The notes below the pieces were generated by a model. It was not told the DNA's origin. It searched no databases and saw only the letters and a list, made by a program, of their open reading frames with translations. Made by a program: the position numbers and the translations under genes. Below are positions 36,272 through 49,100 of a stretch of DNA of 64,000 bases, piece after piece. The DNA is taken from positions 1 to 64,000 of the forward strand of contig VWPU01018894.1 in the NCBI GenBank assembly GCA_013398955.1, written 5' to 3'. The stretch comes from Callaeas wilsoni. Lineage: Eukaryota > Chordata > Aves > Passeriformes > Callaeidae. Within the stretch, counting starts at the first letter, position 1, and every line of letters begins with the position of its first letter.

Positions 36272-37316
36272 ATTCCTTCATCACTATATACAGTTGTCCT
36301 CTGTATACACATGTACATTTACAGATATGTAATTGTTATCTCTTCCACCCATTCTGAATATTGTCTAGCTTAAATTCAGTTTGCTGTCCTTTAAAGAGTC
36401 CTAGAATGCAATCCTGCAGCATAAAACAGAAGACTCATTGCTTCTGAAGTTTTCACAAGAATGCTATTTTGAGCTTATATTTTATGTGACAAGATCACAA
36501 TTAAAAGGCAGTTTTAAACAGTTTTATAAACTCTGCCCAACTTTCTTGCACATTTTTTTTCTTTTGCTTGGTTTTTGAGTTGTTGTTTTGGTTTGATTTT
36601 ATGATGGGAGGGTTATGCTGACCATATGCTCCACTTCAAGAAAAAGACAGGAAGAAAGTTCTAAAGTAAAATCTGACGCATCCCCAAGTAGGTGCTCAAG
36701 GATTCTGACTAATCTTGCAAGCTTCCATATGAAACAAACAAAAGGAAATACAAAAGTAAGAGGAACAAGGACATTTGTCCAGCAATTACAAAATTTGAAC
36801 AAAAACTTACTGTACCTCAGAGATACTCAACAACCATTTTTAGCGGGGTTTTAACCAAGATCTGTAACAGTTACTTAAATAGTACCAGCAGCAATAGCAA
36901 TAGTAACAATATGCTTACTCATTGGAGCTTTTATAACAAATATGAGGAATACAATTATTGCAACAATTGGTAAAACATGCATGGCCATCTAACCTACTAC
37001 AGATCATTATAATAAAGTGCATTTAAGGAAAATCAGCCTCGTTGGGAAGAGTATTCTGAACAATACAGCACCACTCAGTGAGCTGCAAAGAACACACAAA
37101 CTCATTCTCCTAAAGTGTAGCAAGTTGTTCTGACATACCATTATACTGTATTATCCTGTATGCTGATCAATCCCAACAGTGTTTATGTAACATTATTTTA
37201 ATGCAATTTTTGTCCATTCCGATGGAAATGCATGATGTTTCAAGAAAAAAGAAATCTTACTTAAGCTGTAAAAATAACAGAATATATCACAACATTACAG
37301 TATTGGTATTACTTAC

Positions 37317-37409
37317 TGATGAAGAGCCCAACATGGATTTTGGAGACCTTATAATTCCAGCTATGGAATGACGTATAGTGTCAAATCTTGAGACTTTATC
37401 CTTCTTGTC
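37317..37409 (-). CDS. FER: FER exon: linker between coiled coil and SH2
   Basis: A 93-nt exon of exactly 31 codons, phase 0 at both ends. The acceptor is ctttctcctag|GAC and the donor TCA|gtaagt. The translation begins [18 protein letters not shown] and continues [13 protein letters not shown], aligning with human residues 413-443 (ERKERLSKFESIRHSIAG and onward). The basic [13 protein letters not shown] stretch is the most conserved part. In mammals this is the first exon shared between full-length FER and the testis form FerT, since FerT keeps about 410 C-terminal residues. It is preceded by the largest intron here (23.1 kb). Confidence 0.93.
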
Positions 37410-38618
37410 CTAGGAGAAAGGTCAGAATCTTCAGTGAAAACAAGCAAATCTGTAGGATAATTGATTTATTGGAGAATGTGCAATATAGATTCCTGAACTG
37501 CACTTAACTAAAAGATAGGGGCTGAGTTTCTACTGATACAAGCCAGGAAGTGTCAACATCTGCAGGATTAAGCTCAGCTCAATTTAACCACTTATGAATT
37601 CTGTATTTCCTGAAATATTTCGTGCAATTAAGTATAAAGAAAACTGAAATTTTTTTATACCCCAAAACCAAGAGACATAACTCTCAGCTCTCCTGAAATA
37701 CCTGTCATTTTAAAGGGACAATGATTTGAAAATATGTAATAAAAAAAACCCACATAGTAAAAAACTCTACATATGTGCATTATCCTTACTTAATACATGT
37801 TCAGGGTTTTTTCCTTTTATTAACAGGTTCTTCTCTAACAACAGACTACCTGTAAAATTAGGACCCATTGGTGCAAGTAATAGGAGCCATTTCTCTTCTG
37901 GCATTACTGTAAAGCATGAGTGTAGCCACTGTCTGGATTTAAAATTCTGCAAGAATAAGACTCTGACTGGAACACTAAAACAGCATTTAAGCATCCCTTG
38001 TTCAGCATAAGTCAATGTAAATTCCCATGGTCTCTTAAGTTGACTTAGTCCAAAGACTGTATTTTTCTTCATCTCTTACTATCAGCTCTCAAAATTAATA
38101 ATAATCTTTCCCAAAAAAAGTACTTTTAACATGACAAACTGAGTTTATTGCTTGTAAATCACCTTCAGAAACAGCAAAGATATTTCAATGAGTACTCAAA
38201 GTAAATACACTTGAAGCAGAGAAATCACACATTAACAACCTCATTCTAATTAGCTTTAGGTTACCTAAACTGTAAAAAACTGATAATGGGGACAGACTAT
38301 AACTGTTTGCCAGTGTTACAAAGAAAAATTGCTTCCAAGTTTCCAATGTAGACCTTTGACAGAAGAAACCAAAAGTCTCATAATGTAATAAATGCAGCTT
38401 CCATTTACTCCAGGACGTCAAAACAAGCAACAAAATGTATACATTCTGTACCCTAAATTTAGCAGTGTTTGAAAATTAGTTCCAAATAGAGTTTATTTTA
38501 AAAGATACAGGTTAAACATTAACTTAGCAAAATAATGCTATTTATTTGGTAGCGACAGTCTGCAATTTGCCTTAATTTCTATGCTACTAAGTAAGAGTGC
38601 AAAAACCAGTCAAATTGT

Positions 38619-38651
38619 GATGCACTCCCTGTCAGAGATAGGGAGTGCATC
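38619..38651. repeat. Perfect 12-bp inverted repeat with 9-nt loop
   Basis: GATGCACTCCCT at 38619-38630, loop gtcagagat, then AGGGAGTGCATC at 38640-38651. Beyond the stem the arms would continue (tgtgatg against catcaca) if one short insertion is allowed. It could fold as a hairpin in a transcript of either strand. No repeat family or known small RNA is recognised. Confidence 0.9.
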
Positions 38652-38820
38652 CATCACAGAAATACTCATTAACTATGTGCCCACTTACCCATCAGTAACA
38701 TTTTTATACCTTGTATCAGACTCAAGTATTGTCATATACTAAATAATTTAATTTTAATAAAACAACTCTGTCTGAATCCTGATTTTTATTCTTATGGTGC
38801 TGCTGAATTAAGCTGCCTTC

Positions 38821-38900
38821 ACAAAAAAAAAAAACAACCAAACAACCCCACAGAAAAAAACAACAACAAACACACAAACAAACCCAAACAAAAAAACCAC
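38821..38900 (+). repeat. Low-complexity A/C tract
   Basis: Eighty bases made almost only of A and C, with interspersed caacaac and acaaac units. It is simple sequence of the kind left by a decayed poly(A) or (CAA)n microsatellite. Confidence 0.9.
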
Positions 38901-40639
38901 ATTAACAACTAAGACACAAAGTCTATATTTGCTTGCATGCTGGTTGTGGAATGATCCACTCCACACATCTCTTCAGAAGTGAGCCATGAGATTTAACACC
39001 AGTTAAATGTATACTTCTTATTAACAGGAGAAAATAAGTTATCAAAAGATGCATGAATTCTACTTCAGTTCCCACAACCAAAACGCAAGAGTTTTCTTTC
39101 CAATGGACACTAACAGCCTGCTTATCTAGTGACAACATCAAACTTCAAACAAGGTTCTACATTCATCAGTTTCTCCTCAACAAAATATGTTAACGAGGCG
39201 GAGCTTTTTTGACTCAAAATACCAGACTCAAGGACTTCAACAACTCTGATAAGCACCACTGAATGACATACAGAGGCAAACAGATGCATTAAATAGAATG
39301 AGTATTGAAATGTGGATTTAAGGGATAAACGTTGGCTTTGTTCAAAATGTAGCACATCCTGTTCCCACTGCAACACATTTATAAACACTATTTAGCATTT
39401 CCTTAGCACTTTCCCCTGACATACTGAAACTAATCTGTATCTTACAGCAATGAAGATTCAGAATTTGTCTGCACAGCAGGCATAACCAAACATACGACAA
39501 AACACAACTGTAGCCTGTACTGAGTTTATTAATTCCATTCAAGTATTTTTAGGGCAACCTAGATAAAACTAAGGAGCTGCAACAGTTGTCTTCTACTGCT
39601 TTTTTAGCCATTGCCCAGCTGCAGGGTACCTTAAAAGGATCCATTAGATCTTGCAGGAAACCTGTTTTTGACTCAGAATAGTACATAAATCAGTATAAAG
39701 GGATTTTTTAATGCACATTAAGTATATTTTATTTCTAAATTAGTGTAAAACTGCAAACCTGAATATTCCATCTACTTTTTATATGTATGTATTTATGTAC
39801 GTGTGTGTGTACAATCTTACTAGTTAAATCGGGGTGTTATTTTAAGTCAGATTTACAAAATAAAAGCAAATATACATCAGAGCTATCTTTCAGTGATCTC
39901 TCTCACATCAAATTTTGAACCTCTCAGTCAAGCCCCTCTCAATGCAATAAAGCATTTAGTAGGTGAAAGGATTATCTCAAGGTATTAGGTAATTTAAAAT
40001 TTCCGAAGGAATCTAGCAGAGAGCATTTGCTGAGAAAGTTCATTACAATTCCACACAATGCTCAACCCAACAGACATAACGTCACCAAACAGAACAAACA
40101 TGCCAAATATGTAGTCATGACAAAAGTTTCAAAGTTGTAAGACATGTGACCATCAGACTAATATACCTGAGCTAGACACTGGAAAGGAATTAGGAATTCT
40201 GCTTCAAGGATGCTGTAGAGAGCATTATGGAGTAATACACTTGCTGGTATACACAAGGCAGCTATTAAAGCATATTAGCTGATTCAGTTTCATTTCAGCT
40301 TAAATTAATTATTTTCAGAGACATCAAGAAAACAGTAGCATGATTTCTCACTTCTTTATTTTATACAACACCAATTTCACTAGGAAGCAAACTAATCTGT
40401 AGGCCATAATATTTTATGCAGTAACTGAATTGCTACAGAAAAAATTGTACTTTACCATTAACAAACTAGGTATGTATGAAAATACAAGCTGTCATTAGAA
40501 GACATTTTAACCTATTTCTTTAAGTGTGTTTAAACACACCTGTGTCATGAGAACACATAATTCAAAGAATTATGAAAAATGCATTGACTGGTATTTCCCT
40601 TTTTAGGACTAACGACTCCCCAGAATGAACTGAAATGAA

Positions 40640-41030
40640 CTATGTCATAAACTAGATAAAACTGAGGAGGGGGATATCATCAGGTTTAACAATGATAAGG
40701 TGTGGGACGAGATGCCATCCCACTCACACCACTGAGATGCCCAGAGCCTGGAGTAGGTAGGCACATCAGCAGGAGAACAGAAAGAACACCAGGGAATTTC
40801 AGCCACTCCAGACACAAAGTCAGCTTCACTGGGAGCAGACTGAAATGCCTCTACGCTGATGCACACAACTAGGGAATAAACAGGAAGAACTGGAGATTTG
40901 CTCACACTTGCAGGGCTATAACCTTACTGGTGTCACTGAAACATGGTGGGGCAGCTCCTATGGAGTGCTGGAACAGGAGAATACAAGCTGTTCAGTCTTC
41001 TTTCCTTCTTAAGAAGGGAAACAATTGCTT
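40640..41030 (+). repeat. CR1 LINE, 5' ORF2 (endonuclease) fragment
   Basis: Plus-strand sequence resembles the CR1 region at the start of the apurinic endonuclease domain. In broken frames it gives LKCLYADAHN, then a stop, then pieces equivalent to the consensus GNKQEELE and ITETWW segments (here GINRKNW and LKHGG in shifted frames). This is the rarer 5' half of CR1, so the source insertion was long. At least two frameshifts are visible. Confidence 0.72.
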
Positions 41031-42819
41031 TTTTCAAGAGATGTCACAACAGAAGACAACCATTCTGACACTCTTTAATTTCACTTTCCATTCTTCTCTT
41101 CTCACAACAGACAGAAAGAAGAAATAAAGCATACGAACCAAAAAAGAAGGGCAGAATTCAGGTCAGTTGAAAAACACGAGTGAAGCACTTACTATTTTAC
41201 TTGATGATTTCTTCAATTGCATCTTTATACACAACCAGAATCTGGGCTTCTGTGTTTCCTTCTTGTTCTCTTTGGGGGATCTTGTGCAGCATGAGGTCCT
41301 GTGTGTTTTAGTGGATTTTTTGCTACAATTAATCTTCTATGCTCATGCCCTACAACTGATACGGTCCCATGGACAACAGTCTCCCATTTGCCAAGCACAA
41401 AATTCTGTCACTGAGCAAAATCACTGCAAATCTTAAGAGTGCATGAGAAATAAAACAATATACCCAGCAGTGTGACACAATCAAAAAGACAGGCCAGATG
41501 AGTCATAGTCACAACAGTATTTTCAATGAACATAAGCAAGACAAAGCAACAGGAAAAAAAGATTTTGCTTAAATTGAACTGCATGATGTAAAAGCCCAGA
41601 AGAGCTTTTTAGCTGTATAAATACAGGACTGGGGCTATGTTTTAGATGTTATCATAAAAGAAAAACAGTCTATATTCCTTTTAGAAAAGCAATGAAGTAA
41701 GAGGCTGAAGAGAGATCTAAGATAAAGATAAAATAGAATTAGTGCTTCTGAGGGACAAGCAAATAGTAACATTACCAATCAAAGGTGGAAGATTATCAGT
41801 AAGAGCCAAAGGACAAGGCAGCATATATTGAAATTCCTAAAACACTAGTCAGCCATGTGTGTACAGTGATATAAATAAGCCCATATTCTAATATTATTCC
41901 ATTCAAAGAAAAAAATGCCTCATGAGTCAGATGTGAACTGTCCACATGGATACAAAAGTTGAATGTAGGCTTGTAAATTAAGTCACAGAACCTTCACAGG
42001 AAATTTAGAGGAAATGTGATAAGGACTCTCCAACTCAAAGAGAAAATGCTCTCAGAAGAAAAGGAGATTTCAATTAGAAGAACATAATCAGTGATATCTA
42101 AAAGATGAGAGTGATATCACTGTTTCTATGATTTGGCTAGGGAACTGGTCCTCAGAGATTTTGATGAAAACTATTTCAGTATAGTACAAGGGGTCTAAGA
42201 TAAAACCAGACAGGGAAATTCCAGCAGCTACTGCAAACAATATGTTCAATGAACATACAGATGAAACAGGCATACAGACAGCATCTGCCAGAGCAATTAA
42301 CATAGTTTTCATAAAGTAAATGCTACCTTCCTTTCTTGTTTGAAGATATAATTTCCCCTGATGAAAAAGGTGCTTGAACAACACTCATCTTAAGGCTTCA
42401 AATTTAGACAATGGGCAGAATAAGGAACATTTTTTGGTTTTTAGCAGTCTATAGAAGTATGGTGTGAGAATCAAGTTTTGTGATTTACAAGCAGGAACTC
42501 TTCAAAATAGAGAAAATAATTCTCTGAAAATGATCTTCTGCATTAGTCACTTCAGTAGTGGAGATTAAAGTTACTTAGGAGCAGCCCCAAAAGCATATCA
42601 TTAACTTGACTGTAACATTAACTGTGGCCTGCCAATTGGATATACTAACCACAAAATCTTCCTATGTCTGTTTTATAGCTATTAGCACTTACTGAAAGAG
42701 ATGTGAATGCTGACATATTAAAATGTGAGCATACAGCAGAACATGGCCAATATTCCTAAAGTCTATGATTTGATTTCAGAAATAAGACTAATTTCTATTC
42801 TCAAAAGGCTGTTCTCTCC

Positions 42820-42835
42820 TTTTTTTTTTTTTTTT
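42820..42835 (+). repeat. T homopolymer, 16 bases
   Basis: An uninterrupted T run between ctctcc and cccatcc. It is simple sequence prone to length variation. Confidence 0.9.
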
Positions 42836-44040
42836 CCCATCCATGATAGAACTGAGTATCTCAGAAAGACCACATGTAGAAAATCAGATAAAGAATCATG
42901 CCATCTTTACCAAAACACCCAGAGTATTTTAAATTATTAACATGGCACTCACATACAAAACCAGTTGCTGGCTGAATATAAGCTGATTACTTGAGCAGAT
43001 CATCTCTTTGGGGCCCCTTTCCAGGAATTATAATATGCGTTTTCGTAGTTTACTATTGCAGATATCTTGAACTGTGCAGAGCCATGTAGATATAATATAG
43101 TAATTAAAAATTTAAACATTCAAAGCTAATTAAAAATATCTCAAGTACACAGTGAAACCTATTAAACAACATAGCTGTTCAAAAATTATTTTATGATAAG
43201 GCAGCATTTTCTGTTTTAAACACAAGTAACACCTTCCAAAGCAGCAGAAATGATACATAATTGATGTATACACATTGTAAAACACTGCAGTGGATACAGA
43301 TTAATGTTCCCTATCCTGAACTGCAGGGGGTAGCCTGAAAAACAAGACTTACTAGTATGTAATTTGATAACAGTTATATTTCCTCAGACCAAAGGCATAT
43401 CCCAGACTATGCCAGTGGAGTAATAACCTGTAAGAAAAAGAGAATGACAACTCTTCAGAGCATGCCTTTGTCCTCTGAGGATCTGTAGTATAAGACCAGC
43501 TTTACTAGTTAAGATGTTTCTACATGCAACAGTCATGGAAGGATTTTCCTTCCATATTTTTCAGCTGTTTTCTGAATCTATATAACCTACTACAACCCCC
43601 TGTTGTAGCAACCCGTTGCACAACTTAATTACATGTTTTTGAAGAACATTTTTGTGTGCTTGTTTTGAATCATTTGCCTGCTGTGGTTACTTGACGGGCC
43701 CTACTTCTTGCTTCTGCAAAGGCAGAGAACAGTCATTATTCCTTATTCACTTCACCCGTGTATCCCCATGCCCAACACACTGAACACATCTTTATTACAT
43801 TCCCCCTTCATTGCATTTCTCAGTCTGCAAAGCCCAATCTACTTATTCACTAATCCTACAGAAGCTCCTCCGCATATCTATATTTTATCTTTCTGAATTC
43901 TCCTACATCAGTTTTCGAATTAAGGGACGTAAAAATATAATTGGTTACGTGAAGTCAAACTCTTCTGTAGTACAGAGCAAAAGGACAATTTGCATTAAGA
44001 AAAACTCCAGTTAGATACTGAAAAAAAAAAACAAACCTCA

Positions 44041-44237
44041 CAATGAGGACAGTGATCAAATACTGAAACAGGTTTCCCAGAGGGACTTCCATCACTGGAG
44101 GTGCTAGAACCTCAACATGCATAAGGCATTTTGCAGCCTGATATAACATCAAAGATGGCCCTGGCTCTGAGCAAGAAGTGGGGCCAGGTGGACCCCCTGA
44201 GATCTTTTCCAATTTAAATTATTCTGCAGTTCTATGG
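44041..44237 (+). repeat. CR1 LINE, 3' end fragment
   Basis: Plus-strand CR1 tail: a degraded gaacaggctgcccagag box (here gaaacaggtttcccagagg), atcactggaggtgctagaac, ggccctggctctgagcaa and a terminal attctgcagttctatgg. It is more diverged than the copy at 4836, suggesting an older insertion. Confidence 0.75.
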
Positions 44238-45948
44238 CATTTGGGAAGCAAGGGCACATCAATTTATACAGTGATGTTATGTTTTCTGCCCTCTTCTTTC
44301 TTGTTTTCCTGAAAATTCCTGGCATGTTTTTTTGGTTTTGATCACCTGTCGTGACCTGATATCTTCAGGAAGATTTAGACCTTATTTTGAGTGGTAACTC
44401 AAAAGTCATTACTGGTATATGTGAAATCAGGCAGTATTACTACAGGCTGGTCTGCAGGAATGTAGTAACACAATATGATGTTAATATTAAATGATTTTAA
44501 AAGGCTGTTAGAAATAATGTGTACAATTTGGAACACATTCAGGAATTTACTCAACTTACTATCAAACACATTTGTTTTCTTTCATAATAAAGTTTTTTTT
44601 CTCTTATGATTACTTTAATGCATTCCATTCCCTATATACCAGATCTTGAAGTTACAGGAGAGGCTAGAAAGTAATTTTATTTTTTTTCCAGGAAAATAGC
44701 AGTAAGAAAAAGTATTAAGCAAGAGATTGGTGAAATATTTGGAGACAAAAACCTGAAAAATCTTTGGCAGATTTACTTAGGAAAGGTTCAGATATCAGCA
44801 AACACTGTCTATATAGATTAATTTTTTTAAAAGAATTATGAATACTACGGTATGATTGACCCTTTGCTTTCTTTTTTGAATCCCTATCTTTCATAACAGA
44901 ATGTATGGTTAAGTTGTCTGCTCTGTTTTCTGTTTTAATTAAGACTTTCAGAAGGCTAATTTTTCAAGCTACATATGAAATGTCAGGGAAATGTCACCTT
45001 CATCTTTTAAATAATTAGCAAATCTTCCAAACACACAAACATGTATTAAAGGTCTTAACGAAAGTCGAGCACCTCTTAATGGGGGTTAGCAATAATGTTT
45101 CCAGAAACACAGTACATTTTAACTCTTATATACACCTAACAGCTTTTTTAGTTTTAAAAAGCTGATGCTGTGGTTTCACCAAATTATCTTCAAGAATGTC
45201 AACAGTTCTCCAGAGAAAAAGGTAGCTAAATGTGCCTCAACACCTAAGCTGAGGCACTGAGATCTTGCATAAAAACCGTTTTTGTAAAAGGAAAAAGCAG
45301 CCAGACAAAGGCTTTTGTAATGCAGATAGACCCCTGAAATTCAGTATTCCTTCTCTGCTTAATGACTGTATCTCTACACCACTAAATCCTAAGACATCTC
45401 CATTCATTGATCACATAATGATGCCAAGTAAACGACACCTGATTTCAATAAAGGCAATTTAACAAACCAATTAAGACTTTTGAAAGCTTACAGAAAAATT
45501 TAGAATGAATAAATACCTTTCAAAAATTAAGTTTAAATGCTATTACCTTATTTAACTGTGGAAATATGTAAAGGGAAAGTTAAGACCTTCATCCTTCCAA
45601 AACCTCAGGCTGGTCTGTACATTTTCAGATATGAACTGTGTCACTGATTTCAAGAGCACTGTTATTAATCAACAATGCCACTATTAGCTGAATGTACAAA
45701 AAATTATTAATTGTCAAACTATCACTTTACTTGTTTCAACTAATAAAAAATTATCAAATTTCAGTCTGTATAGCACTTGCTATATATGAAAGGGAACTAC
45801 CTTTCCATGGCATGGTCCTTCTCTTCTCTGGTTGCCATTGCCACATCAGAGTACCAGATCTCCAAACATACCCAAAAGTTCTCTCTTGCTATAATTCTGT
45901 GTAAGCTCATGAAGTTGCAATGGGAGAACATAAAACAAACTGCACTGA

Positions 45949-46179
45949 GTGCTCATAGCTGTACTGCAGTACCTAATGTTCACAAAAGCAAGAAAGCCAG
46001 CATCTTACGCCCACTGGCAGCTCATAATTCAAAAAACCAGTGGCATGAAAAAAACTAATGGTATGATGAACTGGCTGCTGGTGAAGGTCAGCATCTGCCA
46101 GGACAACATCTTGCTCAACATTCAGGCTGTGCTGCTGCTGCTTCAAGAAAACCAAGAATCACAAGTCAAAAAGCAGTGA
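45949..46179 (+). pseudogene. Histone H2A-related pseudogene, C-terminal half
   Basis: Core histone H2A packages DNA in nucleosomes; this copy cannot. The plus-strand frame gives AVLQYL (H2A AVLEYL), then after a deletion of about 15 codons a HWQLII-like match to H2A HLQLAI. It ends with a long match: NWLLVKVSICQDNILLNIQAVLLLLQ against H2A NKLLGKVTIAQGG..NIQAVLLPKK, followed by a short Lys/Gln tail and TGA at the expected place. The N-terminal tail and first helices are missing or unrecognisable. The NIQAVLL signature points to canonical H2A or H2A.X rather than H2A.Z or macroH2A. These genes lack introns, so a retrocopy and a DNA-level copy cannot be told apart. Confidence 0.72.
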
Positions 46180-49100
46180 ATAAGCATGCATCTACAAACC
46201 ATTTCAATTTAAAAATTCTTAGGAGCATTTTTGAATCAGAGAGGCTAATTTTATTCTTTACTTTAATACTGCATACATCCAGTTGAAATAGTTTCAGGAT
46301 TTTATGACCCAAACTCTCAGAAAAACAGAGAAATGCAGTCATGCTCAATGCCGCACCAGAGCATTTGGAACGTTTTCGAACTGGTTATATACATCTATGC
46401 ACACACAGACTGGTCTTGCCATCCCCCTTTCAAGTTTAAAAAAAAAAAAACAAACCAAAACCTGAGCTAGAATGAAATTCATGCTAAGATAATGGAAGAA
46501 ACGGATTTCTTCTGCACAGACGTGTTATGCAGCATTATTCCTATTTGGAAAACTGCATGTCTATTTAAGTAGATTGCGATAAAACAGTGACCGAAAACAT
46601 CAGTGTTTCTCCACTAAAGATGTGCATTAGTGTAGAAAATAAATTTTATGTCCTTAAGCTTTCATGCAGTCATTTATTCACAAAAACAACTATAAAGGTA
46701 GAAAGTGGTTTTCGCACTTGTTAACAAATTATAGTGTTCTGCAATGGCACTTCCTCAATGGAATGGTGAAGTTTTAGGTGTATGGCAGTTAGCTTCAGTT
46801 TTTAAAAAGTTAACATCAAACTTTTCAAACTGGTAAATATTGCTTAAGGACTAACAGAACTTTATTACAACTACTAGCCTAATAAAAAGAACTAGAGTCA
46901 TCACTATCTGGGCTGATAACAAAAAGCCACAGATGAAGAACCTCTAGGCTACATTTCACAAGAGGCATGCAAAATTTTCCAGTGAAAGTACCTGAAGAAC
47001 TAAGCTGTGCATACAGTACTCAACACAATGAACTCAGCAGACTAAGCAAATACAAATACAACATCCAGGACATTTTCACATGAGGATTCAGACTGGTAAA
47101 CATAAAGTCTTGCAAAAAAATATCCAAAATACCTCAATTCCTAATGTTCTCTGCAACAGTCAGTAGCCGAAATAAGAAAGTGATGAAGATCACCCACAGC
47201 TACCACAAGCATGTTGGCGAATTCCTGAAGAGCAGTGTGCATGCCAAAGAATGCCATCTGGAACTGGAAATTGTCTTTACTAGCCACAAACTTAAAATAA
47301 CAGTAACAGGCTTGCCAGAAATCCATTTATACTTACACACCCTGCAGACTGAGAAGCACAAACCATTCTCCTTTTCTCATTACTACAAAAAGCTGTGTTG
47401 GTTATTTTAAAACTCTAAAACCCTCGGACAGGAAGACATGCCACATTTCAGCAGAGAATAAAACAAAAACTGTTCTTAATCTTTTATTCCAGATCTGCAC
47501 AGGCAAAGCTTCTCTGATCCCACTGAGTACAATGGCATCAGTATCTTGACAAAATGTGATCTCATAAAGCAAATCTGTATAGCAGTTTGTAGGTGGGGGA
47601 TTATAAATCAGCTAAGAGGAAAATTACAGCTATGAGCTACAAGCAGGTGATTTACTTCTGCCATGGAGGTTAGTTAAAAGATGCTCAAGGAAGTAGAGGG
47701 AATAAAGAACTAAGGGAATAGGTCAGTGAGAAAGAGAGTTTGGGGGGTTTCTTCCTAGAGATTCTGGGAAAAAAAAAAAAAATTGCCTGACCTTGACTCA
47801 AGCAAAGGTTCCATCCAAAACATGGTTTTCTAAGTAGGATTGTATCTCTTTAGATTTCAGCCTTTTGATTCCAAAGAAGACACAGGAAAACAACTGAATC
47901 AACTAACTGGATGCTGTACCAACCGCATAAAGGGAAAACTAAAGCTTTGGGAGCAAGTACTCTGTGCATCAGCCAATAGACCAGCTGATGCAGCTTCCAA
48001 CTGTGCCAACTGAAGGTTAGTCAGCCCAAAATATATCTAAATGCAGTATTTATAAACATAGCATGAACTGACTATGGCATTTGTTAGTGACTGCACTTAG
48101 TACATCGGTCAATTACTTTAATTAGAATGCACTACTCACTAACAGGAGGAATGACAGTCTTTCCAGATCTCATTTAATGTATTCAAACACTGTTGGATTT
48201 GGTTGGTTTTCAGCCACATTTACACTCAGTAATGCCAGCTAAAGGTAAGTGCCTTACAAAGCCAGTGGTGGAGTCCAGATCTTAGGCATTTAAGACAAGA
48301 AAGTCTGGTTCCTGGAAGGGATTAGATGTATTGAAGCAGCTATACCTTGAACAGCTGTTGGGGAAGCAGTGGACAAAAGTCAACAGGAAAAGAACAGAGA
48401 ACAAGAACAGCACCACTATATTCATGACCTTGAAATCCACAAGTAACCATAAATCCTCCTGTGGTTCACAAGACACCAAGAACTAAGTACCTGTTAGCTG
48501 CAGGATCCAAGGCTGCAGGCAGGGACCTGCAATGCAACTTTAGCAGAAGTCCATGCCAACCTTCAGAAAACACTATTCTCTAGGTGGATGAGGTGGGGAT
48601 ACCCCTAAATTTTCCCCTAACTTCAAAGGAAATTTTTACAGGCCTGAGAAAAATCCTGTCGCCCCAGCCAACCACCACGTCATTGTACCAGAGGGGCACT
48701 GTCTTTATGTTTGTCATCACACTGTTCTGACTGGTACAAGGTAACACTTCTTCAATTCTGCCCTCTACACACTGGCATCTACTAATCAAGATTCCTCTTA
48801 TAATTCATTAACTGGCTCGAGCTGACTCACTGACTGGCTCCAATGAAACCACCCGGCAAATGCTGTGTGAAGCAGCAAGAAATAGCATTACATGTTACGT
48901 GATCAGGCAGGATGTGAAGCCTTTTTCTTCTCCCAATAAACAGTGTTACTAAATATGGACTGGTGATTGTAACTGGTTTGGAAAATCATATTGTGAGAGG
49001 ATACATTTTTTTTATCACAATAAATCGAAGTTTCATGGAGTAAACTCTGAAGAGCTTCAGTCAGATGGGACATGATAGGTTCTTAGCCATATCTGCATTT

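Noticed and set aside
37767..38072. 101-codon minus-strand frame close upstream of the 93-nt FER exon, considered as FerT first exon
   Set aside because: Its only good donor (gtaagg near 37795) is in phase 1, which does not fit the phase-0 acceptor.
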